Part shown: positions 45,378-54,240 of the stretch, one piece after another
How positions within the stretch are numbered: the stretch's first letter is position 1
Layout of the letters: every line of letters begins with the position of its first letter
Origin: Pseudomonadota bacterium
Lineage (GTDB): Bacteria > Pseudomonadota > Gammaproteobacteria > Burkholderiales > Gallionellaceae
DNA length: 64,000 nt
NCBI GenBank assembly: GCA_021783995.1
Contig: JAJXTH010000009.1
Coordinates: 1 to 64,000 of the forward strand
Direction of reading: 5' to 3'
The notes under the pieces: model-generated
What the model was told of the DNA's origin: nothing
Seen by the model: only the letters and a program-made list of their open reading frames with translations
Database searches by the model: none
Program-made: the position numbers and the translations under genes

Positions 45378-46042
45378 TGCAAAATGCGCTTTCCGTACTG
45401 GTTGTCCACGACATCAAGAATGCGTTGGCTCTTCTCGAGATCGAACTCGAACAGCTGAATCACCATGAGGGCGTGCCTGCAGAGGCGCAGCGCGCATACC
45501 GCCGCTGCATCGAACTGAAAAACCGGCTGATGGGTTTCCTGACCTTATACAAGCGCGATCAGTCAGGCCTTAAGCCCATGATCTCCGAGATCGATATTGC
45601 AGAATTTCTCGAAGACCTGGTGAATGACAGCCAGTCTGTGATGATGGGAAAAAATCATCAGGGGCACCCGATCGAGGTGCGCGTAGATATGGAAAGGATC
45701 AGCGCGGATGGATTGGACAAGGATGTCGGTTTCTTTGACGAGAACCTGGTCGAGCTCGCGTTGGAGTCTGCGCTCAACAATGCGGTGCGTTATGCGCGTC
45801 ACAAGGTTGCCGCCTGGTTCGAGCAGGAAAACGATGTGCTGGCGTTCAGGGTGTTCGATGATGGAATAGGTGTAGGCGTGGCGGATGAAACGGTGCAGCG
45901 CGGCGAAAAATCCTCTTCGACTGGTTTGGGGATCGCGCTTTGCGAAGCGGTTGCCCAGGCGCATGGCTCTGGCTCTGTATCGCTTGAGAACGCACCAGGC
46001 GGCGGAACGCTGTTTACGATGACTTTGCGCCGTGCCAATTGA
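45374..46042 (+). CDS. Sensorless histidine kinase
   Basis: This 222-residue kinase consists only of a phosphorylation helix and an ATPase domain. The H-box VVHDIKNALALLEIE has His12, only 11 residues from the N-terminus. The N-box is ESALNNAVRYA, G1 is FDDGIGVGV, and G2 is SSTGLGIALCEAVAQAHGSG. There is no membrane segment, PAS or GAF domain, so input must come through another protein. Its ATG overlaps the stop of the receiver-TPR gene (ATGA), so the two are surely a pair. Confidence 0.88.
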   Translation: MMQNALSVLVVHDIKNALALLEIELEQLNHHEGVPAEAQRAYRRCIELKNRLMGFLTLYKRDQSGLKPMISEIDIAEFLEDLVNDSQSVMMGKNHQGHPIEVRVDMERISADGLDKDVGFFDENLVELALESALNNAVRYARHKVAAWFEQENDVLAFRVFDDGIGVGVADETVQRGEKSSSTGLGIALCEAVAQAHGSGSVSLENAPGGGTLFTMTLRRAN

Positions 46043-46317
46043 TAAGTTACGTGTTGATGGGCAACAGGGCGCGCCTTAACGAACAGTTCCTGTTGGGTGC
46101 GTGCAACCAGGCGTTCACCACCGAATATGTTGCGGGCCTTGAGACCGTCAAGAGACTGCAGATGGAACCCCAGCTCAATGCCCGCTACAGCGACTATCTG
46201 GCTGAGTACCTCAAGTCCGGCTTCTCGGTGCGGCAGATCGGCAACACCTACAACGTGTTCTCCAACGGCATGGAGCAGTTGATGAGTAAGCGCCCCATGA
46301 AGTACAGGCTGGTTTGA
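46039..46317 (+). CDS. Orphan ORF of unknown function, possibly the 3' part of a lost gene
   Basis: An open frame of 92 codons runs from a TTG that overlaps the kinase stop, or from ATG 46057 (86 residues). Composition and codon use look coding (LNEQFLLGACNQAFTTEYVA, SGFSVRQIGNTYNVF). There is no SD, signal peptide or membrane helix, and I do not recognise the family. It stops 49 bases before an IS66 remnant, so it may be a fragment left by a rearrangement. Confidence 0.5.
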   Translation: MISYVLMGNRARLNEQFLLGACNQAFTTEYVAGLETVKRLQMEPQLNARYSDYLAEYLKSGFSVRQIGNTYNVFSNGMEQLMSKRPMKYRLV

Positions 46318-46365
46318 TACGAATTATTTTCGGATGATAGCGACCTCGTACAAAGGAGGTTGCAA

Positions 46366-46680
46366 ATGAGCGAAAGAACGGAATACTGGACTGCGCATGT
46401 TGCGGCGGCCAAGCAGGAAGGGATTTCTGCGAGTGAGTATGCGAGACGACATGGGCTGGCGGTGAAGACCCTGCAGTACAGGCGTCGGAAACTGAATGCG
46501 CTCAACAAAACAGAGGCGTCGCTGCAGGCCGGTAAATTTGTTGCACTGCACGTGGCGCCTGGTGCTGCACATCAAAACAACTGCTCACTGGAACAACCAT
46601 CCGGGCTGCGCCTGGAGATGTCAGCGTTGCCTTCGCCGGAATGGTTGGTGGCGGAATCGCGCGTAGCAGGGATGCGCTGA
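46366..46680 (+). CDS. IS66 accessory protein TnpA-like
   Basis: This 104-residue protein has the N-terminal pattern of IS66 TnpA: EYWTAHVAAAKQEGISASEY, then ARRHGLAVKTLQYRRRKL, a helix-turn-helix-like segment with the Trp and Arg-Arg spacing of the family. A strong SD (AAAGGAGG) precedes ATG 46366. Its TGA overlaps the next ORF's ATG, as in intact IS66 elements. It is likely non-functional without the transposase. Confidence 0.78.
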   Translation: MSERTEYWTAHVAAAKQEGISASEYARRHGLAVKTLQYRRRKLNALNKTEASLQAGKFVALHVAPGAAHQNNCSLEQPSGLRLEMSALPSPEWLVAESRVAGMR

Positions 46681-46847
46681 TGCATCCGGGCTGTGATATT
46701 CATCAGGTCTATCTGTGTCGCGAACCGATCGACTTTCGCAAGTCCATCAACGGGCTGAGCGTGCTGGTCGAGCAGGAGCTGGGGCTGAATCCGTTTGGCA
46801 GCACGCTGTATGTGTTCATCATTCATGAGTCGCTGGAATTCGGCTGA
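46680..46847 (+). pseudogene. Truncated IS66 TnpB
   Basis: There are 55 codons. The first ~45 residues match IS66 TnpB (VYLCREPIDFRKSINGLSVL, VEQELGLNPFGSTLYVF). The family then continues with a basic DRIKLLxW stretch to about 115 residues. Here the sequence departs after TLYVF and stops nine codons later, so the 3' two thirds are deleted or replaced. Confidence 0.78.
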
Positions 46848-46967
46848 ACGATGAGACATGATGGCAAGACTTTAGTAACATCCAATTCCAATTCCGCTTC
46901 AGAGCATGCCTGTTGTTGGGATGCTTTTCAGCATGGTATTGCCTAAGGTGGGCTGGCTTTTCTGCAG

Positions 46968-48512
46968 TCAAAGTTCGTCGTCGACGGGCAGCAGCGACAA
47001 GGTGTCGGCTTCGATTCGCTGCAAGTCGCTCCTTGCGGGCTCAACGGAATATTCGACATCTTTTCCGTGCTCCCGCGTGTGCCATGTCAGGTTTTTGTGC
47101 CTGTCCAGCACCAGCCGGTAGGCATTGTCAGGCCGCGTCATTGCATCGAAACGCGCGGCGATCTGGTTGGCAAGCACCGGAGAGTCTATGATCAGGCCGA
47201 TCTCGGTATTGAGATGCATGGACCGCTGGTCAAAATTCATCGAGCCGATGAATACCTGCTTGCGGTCGAATACGAACAGCTTTGCATGCAAGGAATAATT
47301 GCCATAACGCGATATCGCCCTCGATTCGCCGCTGCCGCGGTTATCGCCCAGCAGGGAGCGGATTTCATAGAGTTCCACACCATCTTCGAGCAAAGGAATC
47401 CGGTAATGCATGTAGCCTGCCTGCGCGATCAATACCGTGGACGAGTCAAGCGAGCTCGTCAGGATGCGAATGTTGACCTTACGCTTGCGCAAGTCCCCGA
47501 TCAGTTGCATGCCTTCCTGGCCGGGTATCAGAAAGGGCGTGATCATCAAGAGCTCATGCTTCACCCCTGATGCGGCAGAGATGAAAGCGCGGTTCATCAG
47601 GTTGCCCTGCATCCGCCCGCTTTCCACTTTCTTCTTGTCAGGGCTGTCGTATACCAGACGGGCGCGCGCCCATGTCAGAGGCAGCCTGCCGGAGAGAACG
47701 CCATCGAAGGGTTCGCCGCTTGCGATGCGTTTCATGTAGTCTGCTTCGCTCGCATTTCCGGTCGCAGGTTCTTCACTGACGGATGGTGGAGACTCTGAAA
47801 GCGCCTGGATCGGGACAGACAGGTCGCAATTCCAGAAATCATCGAAGCTTGTCGAGAGCTTTTCTGCGATGGGGCCTGCCGCAAACACATCGTCGTCGGC
47901 GAACTGGGAGGCAGGATCGGTCTGGAAATATTGGTCCGCTATGTTGCGTCCGCCTATCAGCCCGATGGCATTGTCCACGACCAGCAGCTTGTTGTGCATC
48001 CTGTAGTCAAGCCGGGATGCATTGAGCATGAATTCGGTCGTTCTGAAAAACACATTGTGGCCGCGGTATGCAAAAGGGTTGAATATGCGAACCTCAATGG
48101 AGGAATGTGCGGCCAGTCGCTTGATCTGTGCGTCGTCAGTCCGTGTTTCCGCGTCGTCAAGCAGTATGCGCACTCGCACGCCGCGGTCGGCTGCGCGCAG
48201 CACGGCGTTCGTCAGCAGCTTGCCTCCATGATCTCCTCGGAAAATGAAGTACTGCATATCCAGCGTCTTCTCTGCGGCATCTATCATCTGCATGCGCATC
48301 GAGAATCCGTCCACGCCTGCCGGAATGATGCGAAACCCGGAGTCTCCTCCGTGTTTTTTTGCGGCGGTATCGAACCGGCTTCCAAGGCGGGTCGCATCGG
48401 GATGAGGGAGCGCCGCGGATATGGTTCTGGGATAGTTCGCCCCAGGTGGAATCGATGCGCACCCGCCAAGGACAGCGAGCATTCCCGTGGCAAGCAGGAA
48501 TCGCAGGATCAT
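46968..48512 (-). CDS. Phospholipase D-family lipoprotein (cardiolipin synthase C-like)
   Basis: This 514-residue protein has a lipoprotein signal (lipobox LGGC, Cys18) and two HKD motifs: MHNKLLVVDNAIGLIGGRN and LHAKLFVFDRKQVFIGSMNF. It has DMQYFIFRGDHGGKLL before the first and TEIGLIIDSP after the second. This architecture matches the ClsC/YmdC group, which makes cardiolipin-type lipids from two phospholipids, but ClsC normally works with YmdB, which is absent here. A different phosphatidyl transferase or phosphodiesterase role remains possible. It follows the fabI terminator and needs its own promoter, which I did not find. Confidence 0.85.
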   Translation of the reverse strand: MILRFLLATGMLAVLGGCASIPPGANYPRTISAALPHPDATRLGSRFDTAAKKHGGDSGFRIIPAGVDGFSMRMQMIDAAEKTLDMQYFIFRGDHGGKLLTNAVLRAADRGVRVRILLDDAETRTDDAQIKRLAAHSSIEVRIFNPFAYRGHNVFFRTTEFMLNASRLDYRMHNKLLVVDNAIGLIGGRNIADQYFQTDPASQFADDDVFAAGPIAEKLSTSFDDFWNCDLSVPIQALSESPPSVSEEPATGNASEADYMKRIASGEPFDGVLSGRLPLTWARARLVYDSPDKKKVESGRMQGNLMNRAFISAASGVKHELLMITPFLIPGQEGMQLIGDLRKRKVNIRILTSSLDSSTVLIAQAGYMHYRIPLLEDGVELYEIRSLLGDNRGSGESRAISRYGNYSLHAKLFVFDRKQVFIGSMNFDQRSMHLNTEIGLIIDSPVLANQIAARFDAMTRPDNAYRLVLDRHKNLTWHTREHGKDVEYSVEPARSDLQRIEADTLSLLPVDDEL

Positions 48513-48529
48513 GGCGCGCCAGCGGAGGC

Positions 48530-48557
48530 AAAAAAAAGGGCATCCGGATGGATGCCC
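48530..48557 (-). terminator. Rho-independent terminator of fabI
   Basis: GGGCATCC (48538-48545), a 4-base loop and GGATGCCC (48550-48557) form a perfect 8-bp stem. On the minus strand it is followed by eight T (48537-48530). It ends the fabI transcript, 118 bases past the fabI stop. Confidence 0.88.
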
Positions 48558-48674
48558 AAGATGAAAGCATGAAAGATGTGACGGGGGAGGGCGTCTTGAC
48601 TCACTTTCAGTTTTAGCTCCATCAGGGAATCATTATGCTGCAAGTTTGTTGCAGATTTATGAAGCGTGCGAGCA

Positions 48675-49463
48675 TCAGGCTTCGGTAGCGCCCAGCGACG
48701 TGGTATTGAAGCCGCCGTCCACATAGGTGATCTCGCCGGTGATGCCGCTTGCCAGATCGCTGCAAAGGAATGCCGCCGCGTTGCCCACTTCCTCTGACGT
48801 GACGTTGCGCTTCAAGGGGGAGTGCTGCTCGTTGAAGCCCAGAAGCTTGTTGAAGTCGGCGATGCCGGCTGCCGCGAGCGTCCTGATGGGGCCTGCGGAT
48901 ATGGCGTTCACGCGTATGCCTTTGCCACCCAGCTGCATGGCGAGATATCGCACCGAGGCCTCGAGGCTTGCCTTGGCAAGGCCCATCACATTGTAGTGGG
49001 GCATGGTGCGCACTGCGCCCAAGTAGCTCAATGTCAGAAGCGCCGCATTGCGGCCTTCCATCATAGGCAGCGCGGCTTTGGCCATCGCAGGAAAACTGTA
49101 TGCGCTGATGTCGTGAGCGACGCGAAATGCCTCGCGGCTGAAACCGTCCAAAAATCCGCCGTCCAGCGCTTCGCGCGGCGCGTAGGCGATCGCATGTACG
49201 AACCCGTCGAATTTTTCCCAATGGGATTGCAGGTCTGCAAAAAGCTTGTCGATCTCTTCGTCGGAGGCGACATCGCATGGGAAGACCAGTTCACTGCCAA
49301 ACTGGTTTGCCAGATCGACAACGCGGCTGCGGACGCGTTCGCCCTGGTAGGTGAACGCGAGCTCTGCACCTTCGCGGTGCATGGCCTGGGCGATTCCGTA
49401 GGCGATGGAACGGTTGCTGATCATGCCTGTGATCAATATGCGCTTGTTGGCCAGAAATCCCAT
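48675..49463 (-). CDS. fabI: Enoyl-ACP reductase (NADH), FabI
   Basis: FabI catalyses the last step of each fatty acid elongation cycle. It has 262 residues and is an atypical short-chain dehydrogenase with [20 protein letters not shown], in which GMISNRSIA is the divergent cofactor loop. Tyr-x6-Lys of the active site is in [18 protein letters not shown], and [12 protein letters not shown] forms the substrate loop. It is the classical triclosan-target isoform rather than FabK, FabL or FabV. The SD AAAGGA precedes the ATG. Confidence 0.96.
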   Translation of the reverse strand: MGFLANKRILITGMISNRSIAYGIAQAMHREGAELAFTYQGERVRSRVVDLANQFGSELVFPCDVASDEEIDKLFADLQSHWEKFDGFVHAIAYAPREALDGGFLDGFSREAFRVAHDISAYSFPAMAKAALPMMEGRNAALLTLSYLGAVRTMPHYNVMGLAKASLEASVRYLAMQLGGKGIRVNAISAGPIRTLAAAGIADFNKLLGFNEQHSPLKRNVTSEEVGNAAAFLCSDLASGITGEITYVDGGFNTTSLGATEA

Positions 49464-49492
49464 ATGCGGTCCTTTGAAATTGTCCGGCAGCG

Positions 49493-49533
49493 ATTATAAA
49501 GCAATGATGCGAAATCGGCAGATGCTATATAAT
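49493..49533. promoter_or_regulatory. Overlapping divergent promoters of fabI and the ccm operon
   Basis: A perfect TATAAT reads leftwards (minus strand 49498-49493, towards fabI) and another reads rightwards (49528-49533, towards ccmA). The -35 zones, both weak, would overlap between 49505 and 49521, so the two polymerases would compete for this 40-base segment. Confidence 0.5.
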
Positions 49534-49565
49534 CCCAAGCTTGTCAATTTCAGGTTTGTCTTTGA

Positions 49566-50186
49566 ATGCTGGAAGTCAGCAACTTAGCTTGTAGCCGCGG
49601 TGACCATCGCCTGTTTTCGGGGCTGAGTTTTGAGCTCTTTTCCGGGCAAATCATGCAGGTCCAGGGCGAAAACGGCAGCGGCAAGACCAGCCTTTTGCGC
49701 ACCCTTTGCGGATTCATCCAGCCAGATGAAGGAAGGATAGCCTGGGAAGGCGCGGACGTGAGCGAACTGGCCGAGGACTATTTTTCCAGGGTGCTATATC
49801 TCGGGCATCTGAACGCGATCAAGGACGAGTTGAGTGCGCTCGAAAATCTGCGCATCTCCGCAGGTCTGTCGGGCATCGCGCTTGCTGAGCGTGACGCGAT
49901 TACAGCACTCAGGCGCATGGGTCTGAAAGGGCGGGAGCGGCTGCCTGTCAAGGTCTTGTCTCAAGGGCAGCGTCGCCGCGTGGCGCTGGCAAGGTTGCTG
50001 GTGAGCGATGCGGACCTCTGGATACTTGATGAACCTTTGGCTGCATTGGATGTCAACGCTGTGGCGCTGATCGAGGGCTTGTTCGGGGAACATCTGGCGA
50101 GGCAGGGCATGGTGATTTTCACGACGCACCAGCCGCTTCTCGTGCAGGGAATCGAGATGCGCACTTTGGCGCTGACGGTGCCATGA
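49566..50186 (+). CDS. ccmA: Cytochrome c maturation ABC ATPase CcmA
   Basis: This 206-residue ATPase subunit of the CcmABCD complex releases holo-CcmE heme chaperone. Walker A is GENGSGKTSLLR, the signature is LSQGQRRRVALARLL, and Walker B is LWILDEPLAALD. No clear SD precedes the ATG. It overlaps ccmB by 4 bases. Confidence 0.95.
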   Translation: MLEVSNLACSRGDHRLFSGLSFELFSGQIMQVQGENGSGKTSLLRTLCGFIQPDEGRIAWEGADVSELAEDYFSRVLYLGHLNAIKDELSALENLRISAGLSGIALAERDAITALRRMGLKGRERLPVKVLSQGQRRRVALARLLVSDADLWILDEPLAALDVNAVALIEGLFGEHLARQGMVIFTTHQPLLVQGIEMRTLALTVP

Positions 50187-50860
50187 ATAAAATATTATTG
50201 TTGCTGGTCATGGTGGTGCGCCGCGATCTGCTCCTGGCGATGCGGCGCCGCGCGGATGTGCTGACCACGCTGATCTTTTTCGTGATGGTGGTGAGCCTTT
50301 TCCCGCTGGGTGTGGGGCCGGAAACAGACATGCTGCGCAGGATGGCGCCGGGCGTGTTGTGGGTTTCAGCCCTGCTTGCATCAATGTTGTCGCTGGGAAG
50401 GCTGTTCTCGGCGGACCATTTGGATGGTACCCTAGAGCAGATGCTGCTGGCACCGCAGTCGCTTTCAGTGCTGGTGCTGGGGAAGATGATTGCGCACTGG
50501 GTGGTGTCGGGTCTGCCGCTGGTATTGATGACCCCGGTTTTGGGGCTGCAGTTCGACATGTCGCTCAAGGCGGTCGGGGTGCTGATGCTGAGCCTGCTGC
50601 TGGGTACGCCCATCCTGAGCATGGTAGGCGCGATAGGCGCTGCATTGACGTTGGGGCTGCGCGGAGGCGGGGTGCTTCTGTCGCTGCTGGTGTTGCCCTT
50701 GTGCATTCCTGTGCTGATTTTCGGCACGGGCGCTGTCGGTGCTGCGACGAGTGGCTTGGATTTTTCATCGCATCTGTCCCTGCTGGGTGCGTTGCTGGTC
50801 CTGGCTGCTGCGTTCACGCCATGGGTTGCGGCGCAGGCTTTGCGCATTTCGATGGAATGA
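50183..50860 (+). CDS. ccmB: Heme exporter membrane protein CcmB
   Basis: This 225-residue protein has six predicted helices and is the membrane partner of CcmA. Typical segments are VRRDLLLAMRRRADVLTTLI, FFVMVVSLFPLGVGPE and FSADHLDGTLEQMLLAP. It stands between ccmA and ccmC as in System I operons. Confidence 0.95.
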   Translation: MNKILLLLVMVVRRDLLLAMRRRADVLTTLIFFVMVVSLFPLGVGPETDMLRRMAPGVLWVSALLASMLSLGRLFSADHLDGTLEQMLLAPQSLSVLVLGKMIAHWVVSGLPLVLMTPVLGLQFDMSLKAVGVLMLSLLLGTPILSMVGAIGAALTLGLRGGGVLLSLLVLPLCIPVLIFGTGAVGAATSGLDFSSHLSLLGALLVLAAAFTPWVAAQALRISME

Positions 50861-50875
50861 TTTTAGAGATTTTCT

Positions 50876-51613
50876 ATGGCAATAAACTGGTTTAAATATT
50901 CAGCCCCGACCATGTTTTATCCGCTGGCGGGAAAACTGATTCCGTGGTTTGCAGTTTCGTCGGCCATATTGTTTGCAGTGGGCATGTATCTCGGCTTCGT
51001 GGTCGCGCCCGCTGATGCGACCCAGGGCGAGTTCTATCGCATCATCTACATCCATGTGCCTGCCTCGATACTCTCGATGTTCCTGTATCTGGTGATGGCG
51101 GCTTACGCAGCACTCGGGCTGATATTCAATACCAGGCTCTCCTCGATGATGGCAAGCGCGCTGGCCCCCACCGGCGCGCTTTTTGCCTTCATCGCGCTCT
51201 GGACCGGCGCGCTTTGGGGGAAGCCTATGTGGGGAACCTGGTGGGTTTGGGATGCCAGGCTCACGTCCGAACTGATCCTGCTTTTCCTTTATCTGGGCTT
51301 CATCTCGCTTCACGCATCCATCGATGATCCGCGCCGCGCTGATCGCGCGGCGGCACTGCTTGCGATCGTGGGTTCGGTGAACGTGCCTATCATCTATTTC
51401 TCGGTCAAGTGGTGGAATACGCTGCACCAGGGATCGACCATCAAGTTTTCCGGCACCTCGATGCAGATCACCATGCAGCACGCGATGTTCACGATGCTTG
51501 CGGCCTGCTGGCTTTACGCGGTCGCGGTCGTGCTCTCACGTGTGCGCAGCATCATCCTGGAGCGCGAGCGCCATGCCAAGTGGGTTGCCGAATTGCCGGA
51601 GGTGGCGCTGTGA
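50876..51613 (+). CDS. ccmC: Heme-handling protein CcmC
   Basis: CcmC loads heme onto CcmE. It has 245 residues and about six helices. The tryptophan-rich WWD motif is in GKPMWGTWWVWDARLTSEL, and conserved His residues lie in YIHVPASILSM and NTLHQGSTIK. Confidence 0.96.
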   Translation: MAINWFKYSAPTMFYPLAGKLIPWFAVSSAILFAVGMYLGFVVAPADATQGEFYRIIYIHVPASILSMFLYLVMAAYAALGLIFNTRLSSMMASALAPTGALFAFIALWTGALWGKPMWGTWWVWDARLTSELILLFLYLGFISLHASIDDPRRADRAAALLAIVGSVNVPIIYFSVKWWNTLHQGSTIKFSGTSMQITMQHAMFTMLAACWLYAVAVVLSRVRSIILERERHAKWVAELPEVAL

Positions 51614-51615
51614 GC

Positions 51616-51777
51616 ATGGATATCTGGATGAGGGAGAATCCGCTGACTTATGTATGGCTGGGTTCCTATGCGGTCGCGTTTCTGGTCTTCGCTGTCGAGA
51701 TCGCGATGGTCGTGCACAAGAGAAAAGCCACACTGGAAGAGGTGCGGCAGTTGATGGATGTTGAGGAGAACGAATGA
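51616..51777 (+). CDS. ccmD: Small heme exporter subunit CcmD
   Basis: This 53-residue single-helix protein (about 13-34, [20 protein letters not shown]) has a basic tail [15 protein letters not shown], the usual CcmD layout. CcmD helps release holo-CcmE. The start is ATG 51616; GTG 51610 is possible and would overlap ccmC. ccmE overlaps its stop by 4 bases. Confidence 0.88.
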   Translation: MDIWMRENPLTYVWLGSYAVAFLVFAVEIAMVVHKRKATLEEVRQLMDVEENE

Positions 51778-52205
51778 AGCCGCGTCAGAAAAGATTGGTG
51801 TATATCGTTGTTGCGCTGGCCGCCGTAGGAGTGGCCGTGGCGCTGGTGCTGAATGCGCTGAAGGACAATGTCAGCCTTTACTTCACGCCCACTCAGGTTT
51901 ACAACAGGGAGGCGCCGATCGACCGCAGCTTCCGCATCGGTGGCCTGGTTGAGGCGGGCAGCATGAAGAGGGAAGGCGATGGTCTGACCGTGCACTTCGT
52001 GATCACGGACTTGAAGAAGAGTCTGCCGGTGGTTTACAAGGGCATACTGCCGGATCTTTTCAAGGAGGGGAAAGGCGTGGTTGCCCAGGGAAAGATGGAG
52101 GCAGATGGGGTGATGCATGCTTCCGAAGTGCTGGCCAAACACGACGAGAATTACATGCCGCCAGAGGCGGCCGATGCGCTGAAGAAGGCCAAATCCGTTC
52201 AATAA
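51774..52205 (+). CDS. ccmE: Heme chaperone CcmE
   Basis: CcmE binds heme covalently in the periplasm and passes it to the lyase. It has 143 residues with an N-terminal membrane anchor (about 8-28), a beta-barrel with [12 protein letters not shown] and [13 protein letters not shown], and the heme-binding His123 in [12 protein letters not shown], with the Tyr 4 residues later. This is the classical His form, not the Cys variant. Confidence 0.96.
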   Translation: MKPRQKRLVYIVVALAAVGVAVALVLNALKDNVSLYFTPTQVYNREAPIDRSFRIGGLVEAGSMKREGDGLTVHFVITDLKKSLPVVYKGILPDLFKEGKGVVAQGKMEADGVMHASEVLAKHDENYMPPEAADALKKAKSVQ

Positions 52206-52221
52206 TTTAGAGAGTGCCGAC

Positions 52222-54240
52222 ATGATTCCAGAACTAGGACATTTTTCACTGATCATCGCGCTGTTCCTTGCAATGAGCCTGGGCGTGCTGTCCATTTTGG
52301 GTGCGCAGCGCAACAGTCGCACGCTGATGGGGGTCGCCCGCCCTCTGGCCTACGGGATGTTTGTTTTCGTGGCTCTGGCCTTTGGCGTTCTGGCCCACGC
52401 CTTTCTGAGCAACGACTTTTCTGTGCTGTATGTGGCGCAGCATTCGAATTCGCAACTGCCCGGGCAATATCGATTTGCTGCGATCTGGGGCGGACACGAG
52501 GGCTCGCTTCTGCTCTGGGCGCTGCTGCTTTCGGTGTGGGCGGCTTCCGTCGCGACCTTCAGCCGCCATCTGCCCGAAGAGATGGTTGCGCGCGTGCTGG
52601 GCGTGATGGGCCTGATAGAGGCGGGCTTTCTGCTTTTCATGCTGCTCACATCCAACCCCTTCACACGCCTGCTTCCAGCCGCCGCCGACGGGGCGGATCT
52701 GAATCCGCTGCTGCAGGATCCGGGGCTTGTGATCCATCCGCCGATGCTGTACATGGGTTATGTCGGTTTCTCCGTCGCTTATGCGTTTGCGATATCGGCC
52801 TTGCTGGGCGGAAAACTCGATGCGACATGGGCGCGCTGGTCGCGCCCCTGGACCACGGTCGCCTGGGTTTTCATGACCATAGGCATCGCGCTGGGCAGCG
52901 GCTGGGCCTATTATGAGCTGGGCTGGGGGGGCTGGTGGTTCTGGGATCCGGTCGAGAACGCCTCTTTCATGCCCTGGCTTTTGGGCACTGCGCTGATCCA
53001 CTCCCTTGCGGTCACTGAGAAGCGCGGCGCATTCAAGAGCTGGACCGTGTTGCTTGCGATAGGCGCGTTCTCATTGAGCCTGCTGGGTACTTTCCTTGTG
53101 CGTTCAGGCGTGCTGACTTCGGTGCATTCTTTCGCATCAGATCCGAAGCGCGGCATTTTCATCCTGGGGTTCCTCGTGCTGGTGGTGGGGGCATCGCTTT
53201 TGCTGTTCGCCTGGCGCGCGCCCAAGGTGGGCCTGGGCGGCAAGTTCGACATGCTCTCGCGCGAATCGCTTCTGCTTTCAAACAACGTGCTGCTCTCGGT
53301 CGCCTCGGCTTCCGTGTTCGTCGGCACCCTCTATCCCCTTTTCATGGATGCGCTGGGCTACGGCAAGCTTTCCGTGGGCGCGCCTTATTTCCAGGCTGTG
53401 TTCGTGCCTCTGATGGTGCCGATGGTGTTCATGATGGGCCTAGGGCCATTGGCGCGCTGGAAGAAGATGGCCGCGCCTGATCTTGTCAGTCGGGTGAAGT
53501 GGGGGTTCGCAGGCGCGCTGGCCGTTGCGCTGCTTCTGCCGCTTGCGATGGGGAAATTTCTTTCGCTTGAATCGAACAAGTGGTCTCCGCTGATCGCGCT
53601 GGGTTTGCTGATGTCCTTCTGGATCATCGCATCGGTCGTCATCAGCTTCAGGCAGAGGATGGCGGGCGAGGGAGATCTTGCGCAGAAGCTTCGCCGCCAG
53701 AGCCTGAGCTATTACGGGATGCAGTTCGCGCACCTGGGGATTGCCGTGTTCATCATAGGCGTGACCATGGTCAAGGGCTATGAGACAGAGCGCGATGTGC
53801 GCATGAACGTGGGCGATACGCTTGCTGCAGGAGGATACGAGTTCCGTTTCAACGGGGTCTCACAGGTGCCTGGCCCCAATTACGTGTCCGGCATGGGCAG
53901 CGTCACTGTTTCCCGCAATGGACGCTTGGTGACCGAGCTGCATCCCGAGAAGCGCGTATACAACGTTTCCGGCATGCCGCTCACCGAGGCATCCATACAG
54001 CCGGGGCTATTCCGCGACCTGTACGTTTCTCTGGGCGAGCCCATACCCGAGTCGGACGGCGCATGGGCAGTTCGCATCTACATCAAACCATTTGTCGACT
54101 GGATATGGGCAGGTTGTCTGATGATGGCGCTGGGGGGTGTGCTGGCGATCTCGGACCGCCGCTACCGCATCCATAACAAGGCTGTAATCCGCGCGGGCAA
54201 CGATGCCGCCGTCGGAAATCTTCAGGGACAAACATCATGA
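52222..54240 (+). CDS. ccmF: Cytochrome c heme lyase subunit CcmF
   Basis: CcmF is the core of the heme ligation complex. It has 672 residues and about 15 helices. The WWD motif is in GWGGWWFWDPVENASFMPW, and other conserved stretches are IWGGHEGSLLLWAL and QDPGLVIHPPMLYMGYVG with its His. A periplasmic domain lies near the C-terminus. It overlaps ccmG by 4 bases. Confidence 0.97.
   Translation: MIPELGHFSLIIALFLAMSLGVLSILGAQRNSRTLMGVARPLAYGMFVFVALAFGVLAHAFLSNDFSVLYVAQHSNSQLPGQYRFAAIWGGHEGSLLLWALLLSVWAASVATFSRHLPEEMVARVLGVMGLIEAGFLLFMLLTSNPFTRLLPAAADGADLNPLLQDPGLVIHPPMLYMGYVGFSVAYAFAISALLGGKLDATWARWSRPWTTVAWVFMTIGIALGSGWAYYELGWGGWWFWDPVENASFMPWLLGTALIHSLAVTEKRGAFKSWTVLLAIGAFSLSLLGTFLVRSGVLTSVHSFASDPKRGIFILGFLVLVVGASLLLFAWRAPKVGLGGKFDMLSRESLLLSNNVLLSVASASVFVGTLYPLFMDALGYGKLSVGAPYFQAVFVPLMVPMVFMMGLGPLARWKKMAAPDLVSRVKWGFAGALAVALLLPLAMGKFLSLESNKWSPLIALGLLMSFWIIASVVISFRQRMAGEGDLAQKLRRQSLSYYGMQFAHLGIAVFIIGVTMVKGYETERDVRMNVGDTLAAGGYEFRFNGVSQVPGPNYVSGMGSVTVSRNGRLVTELHPEKRVYNVSGMPLTEASIQPGLFRDLYVSLGEPIPESDGAWAVRIYIKPFVDWIWAGCLMMALGGVLAISDRRYRIHNKAVIRAGNDAAVGNLQGQTS

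Larger units (their letters stand above)
46366..46847 (+). mobile_element. Truncated IS66-family element
   Basis: Two accessory ORFs of an IS66 element are present in order (TnpA-like, then the first part of TnpB), but the TnpB frame breaks off and no DDE transposase (TnpC) follows. The terminal repeats could not be identified. This is a dead remnant between the kinase operon and the PLD gene. Confidence 0.75.
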
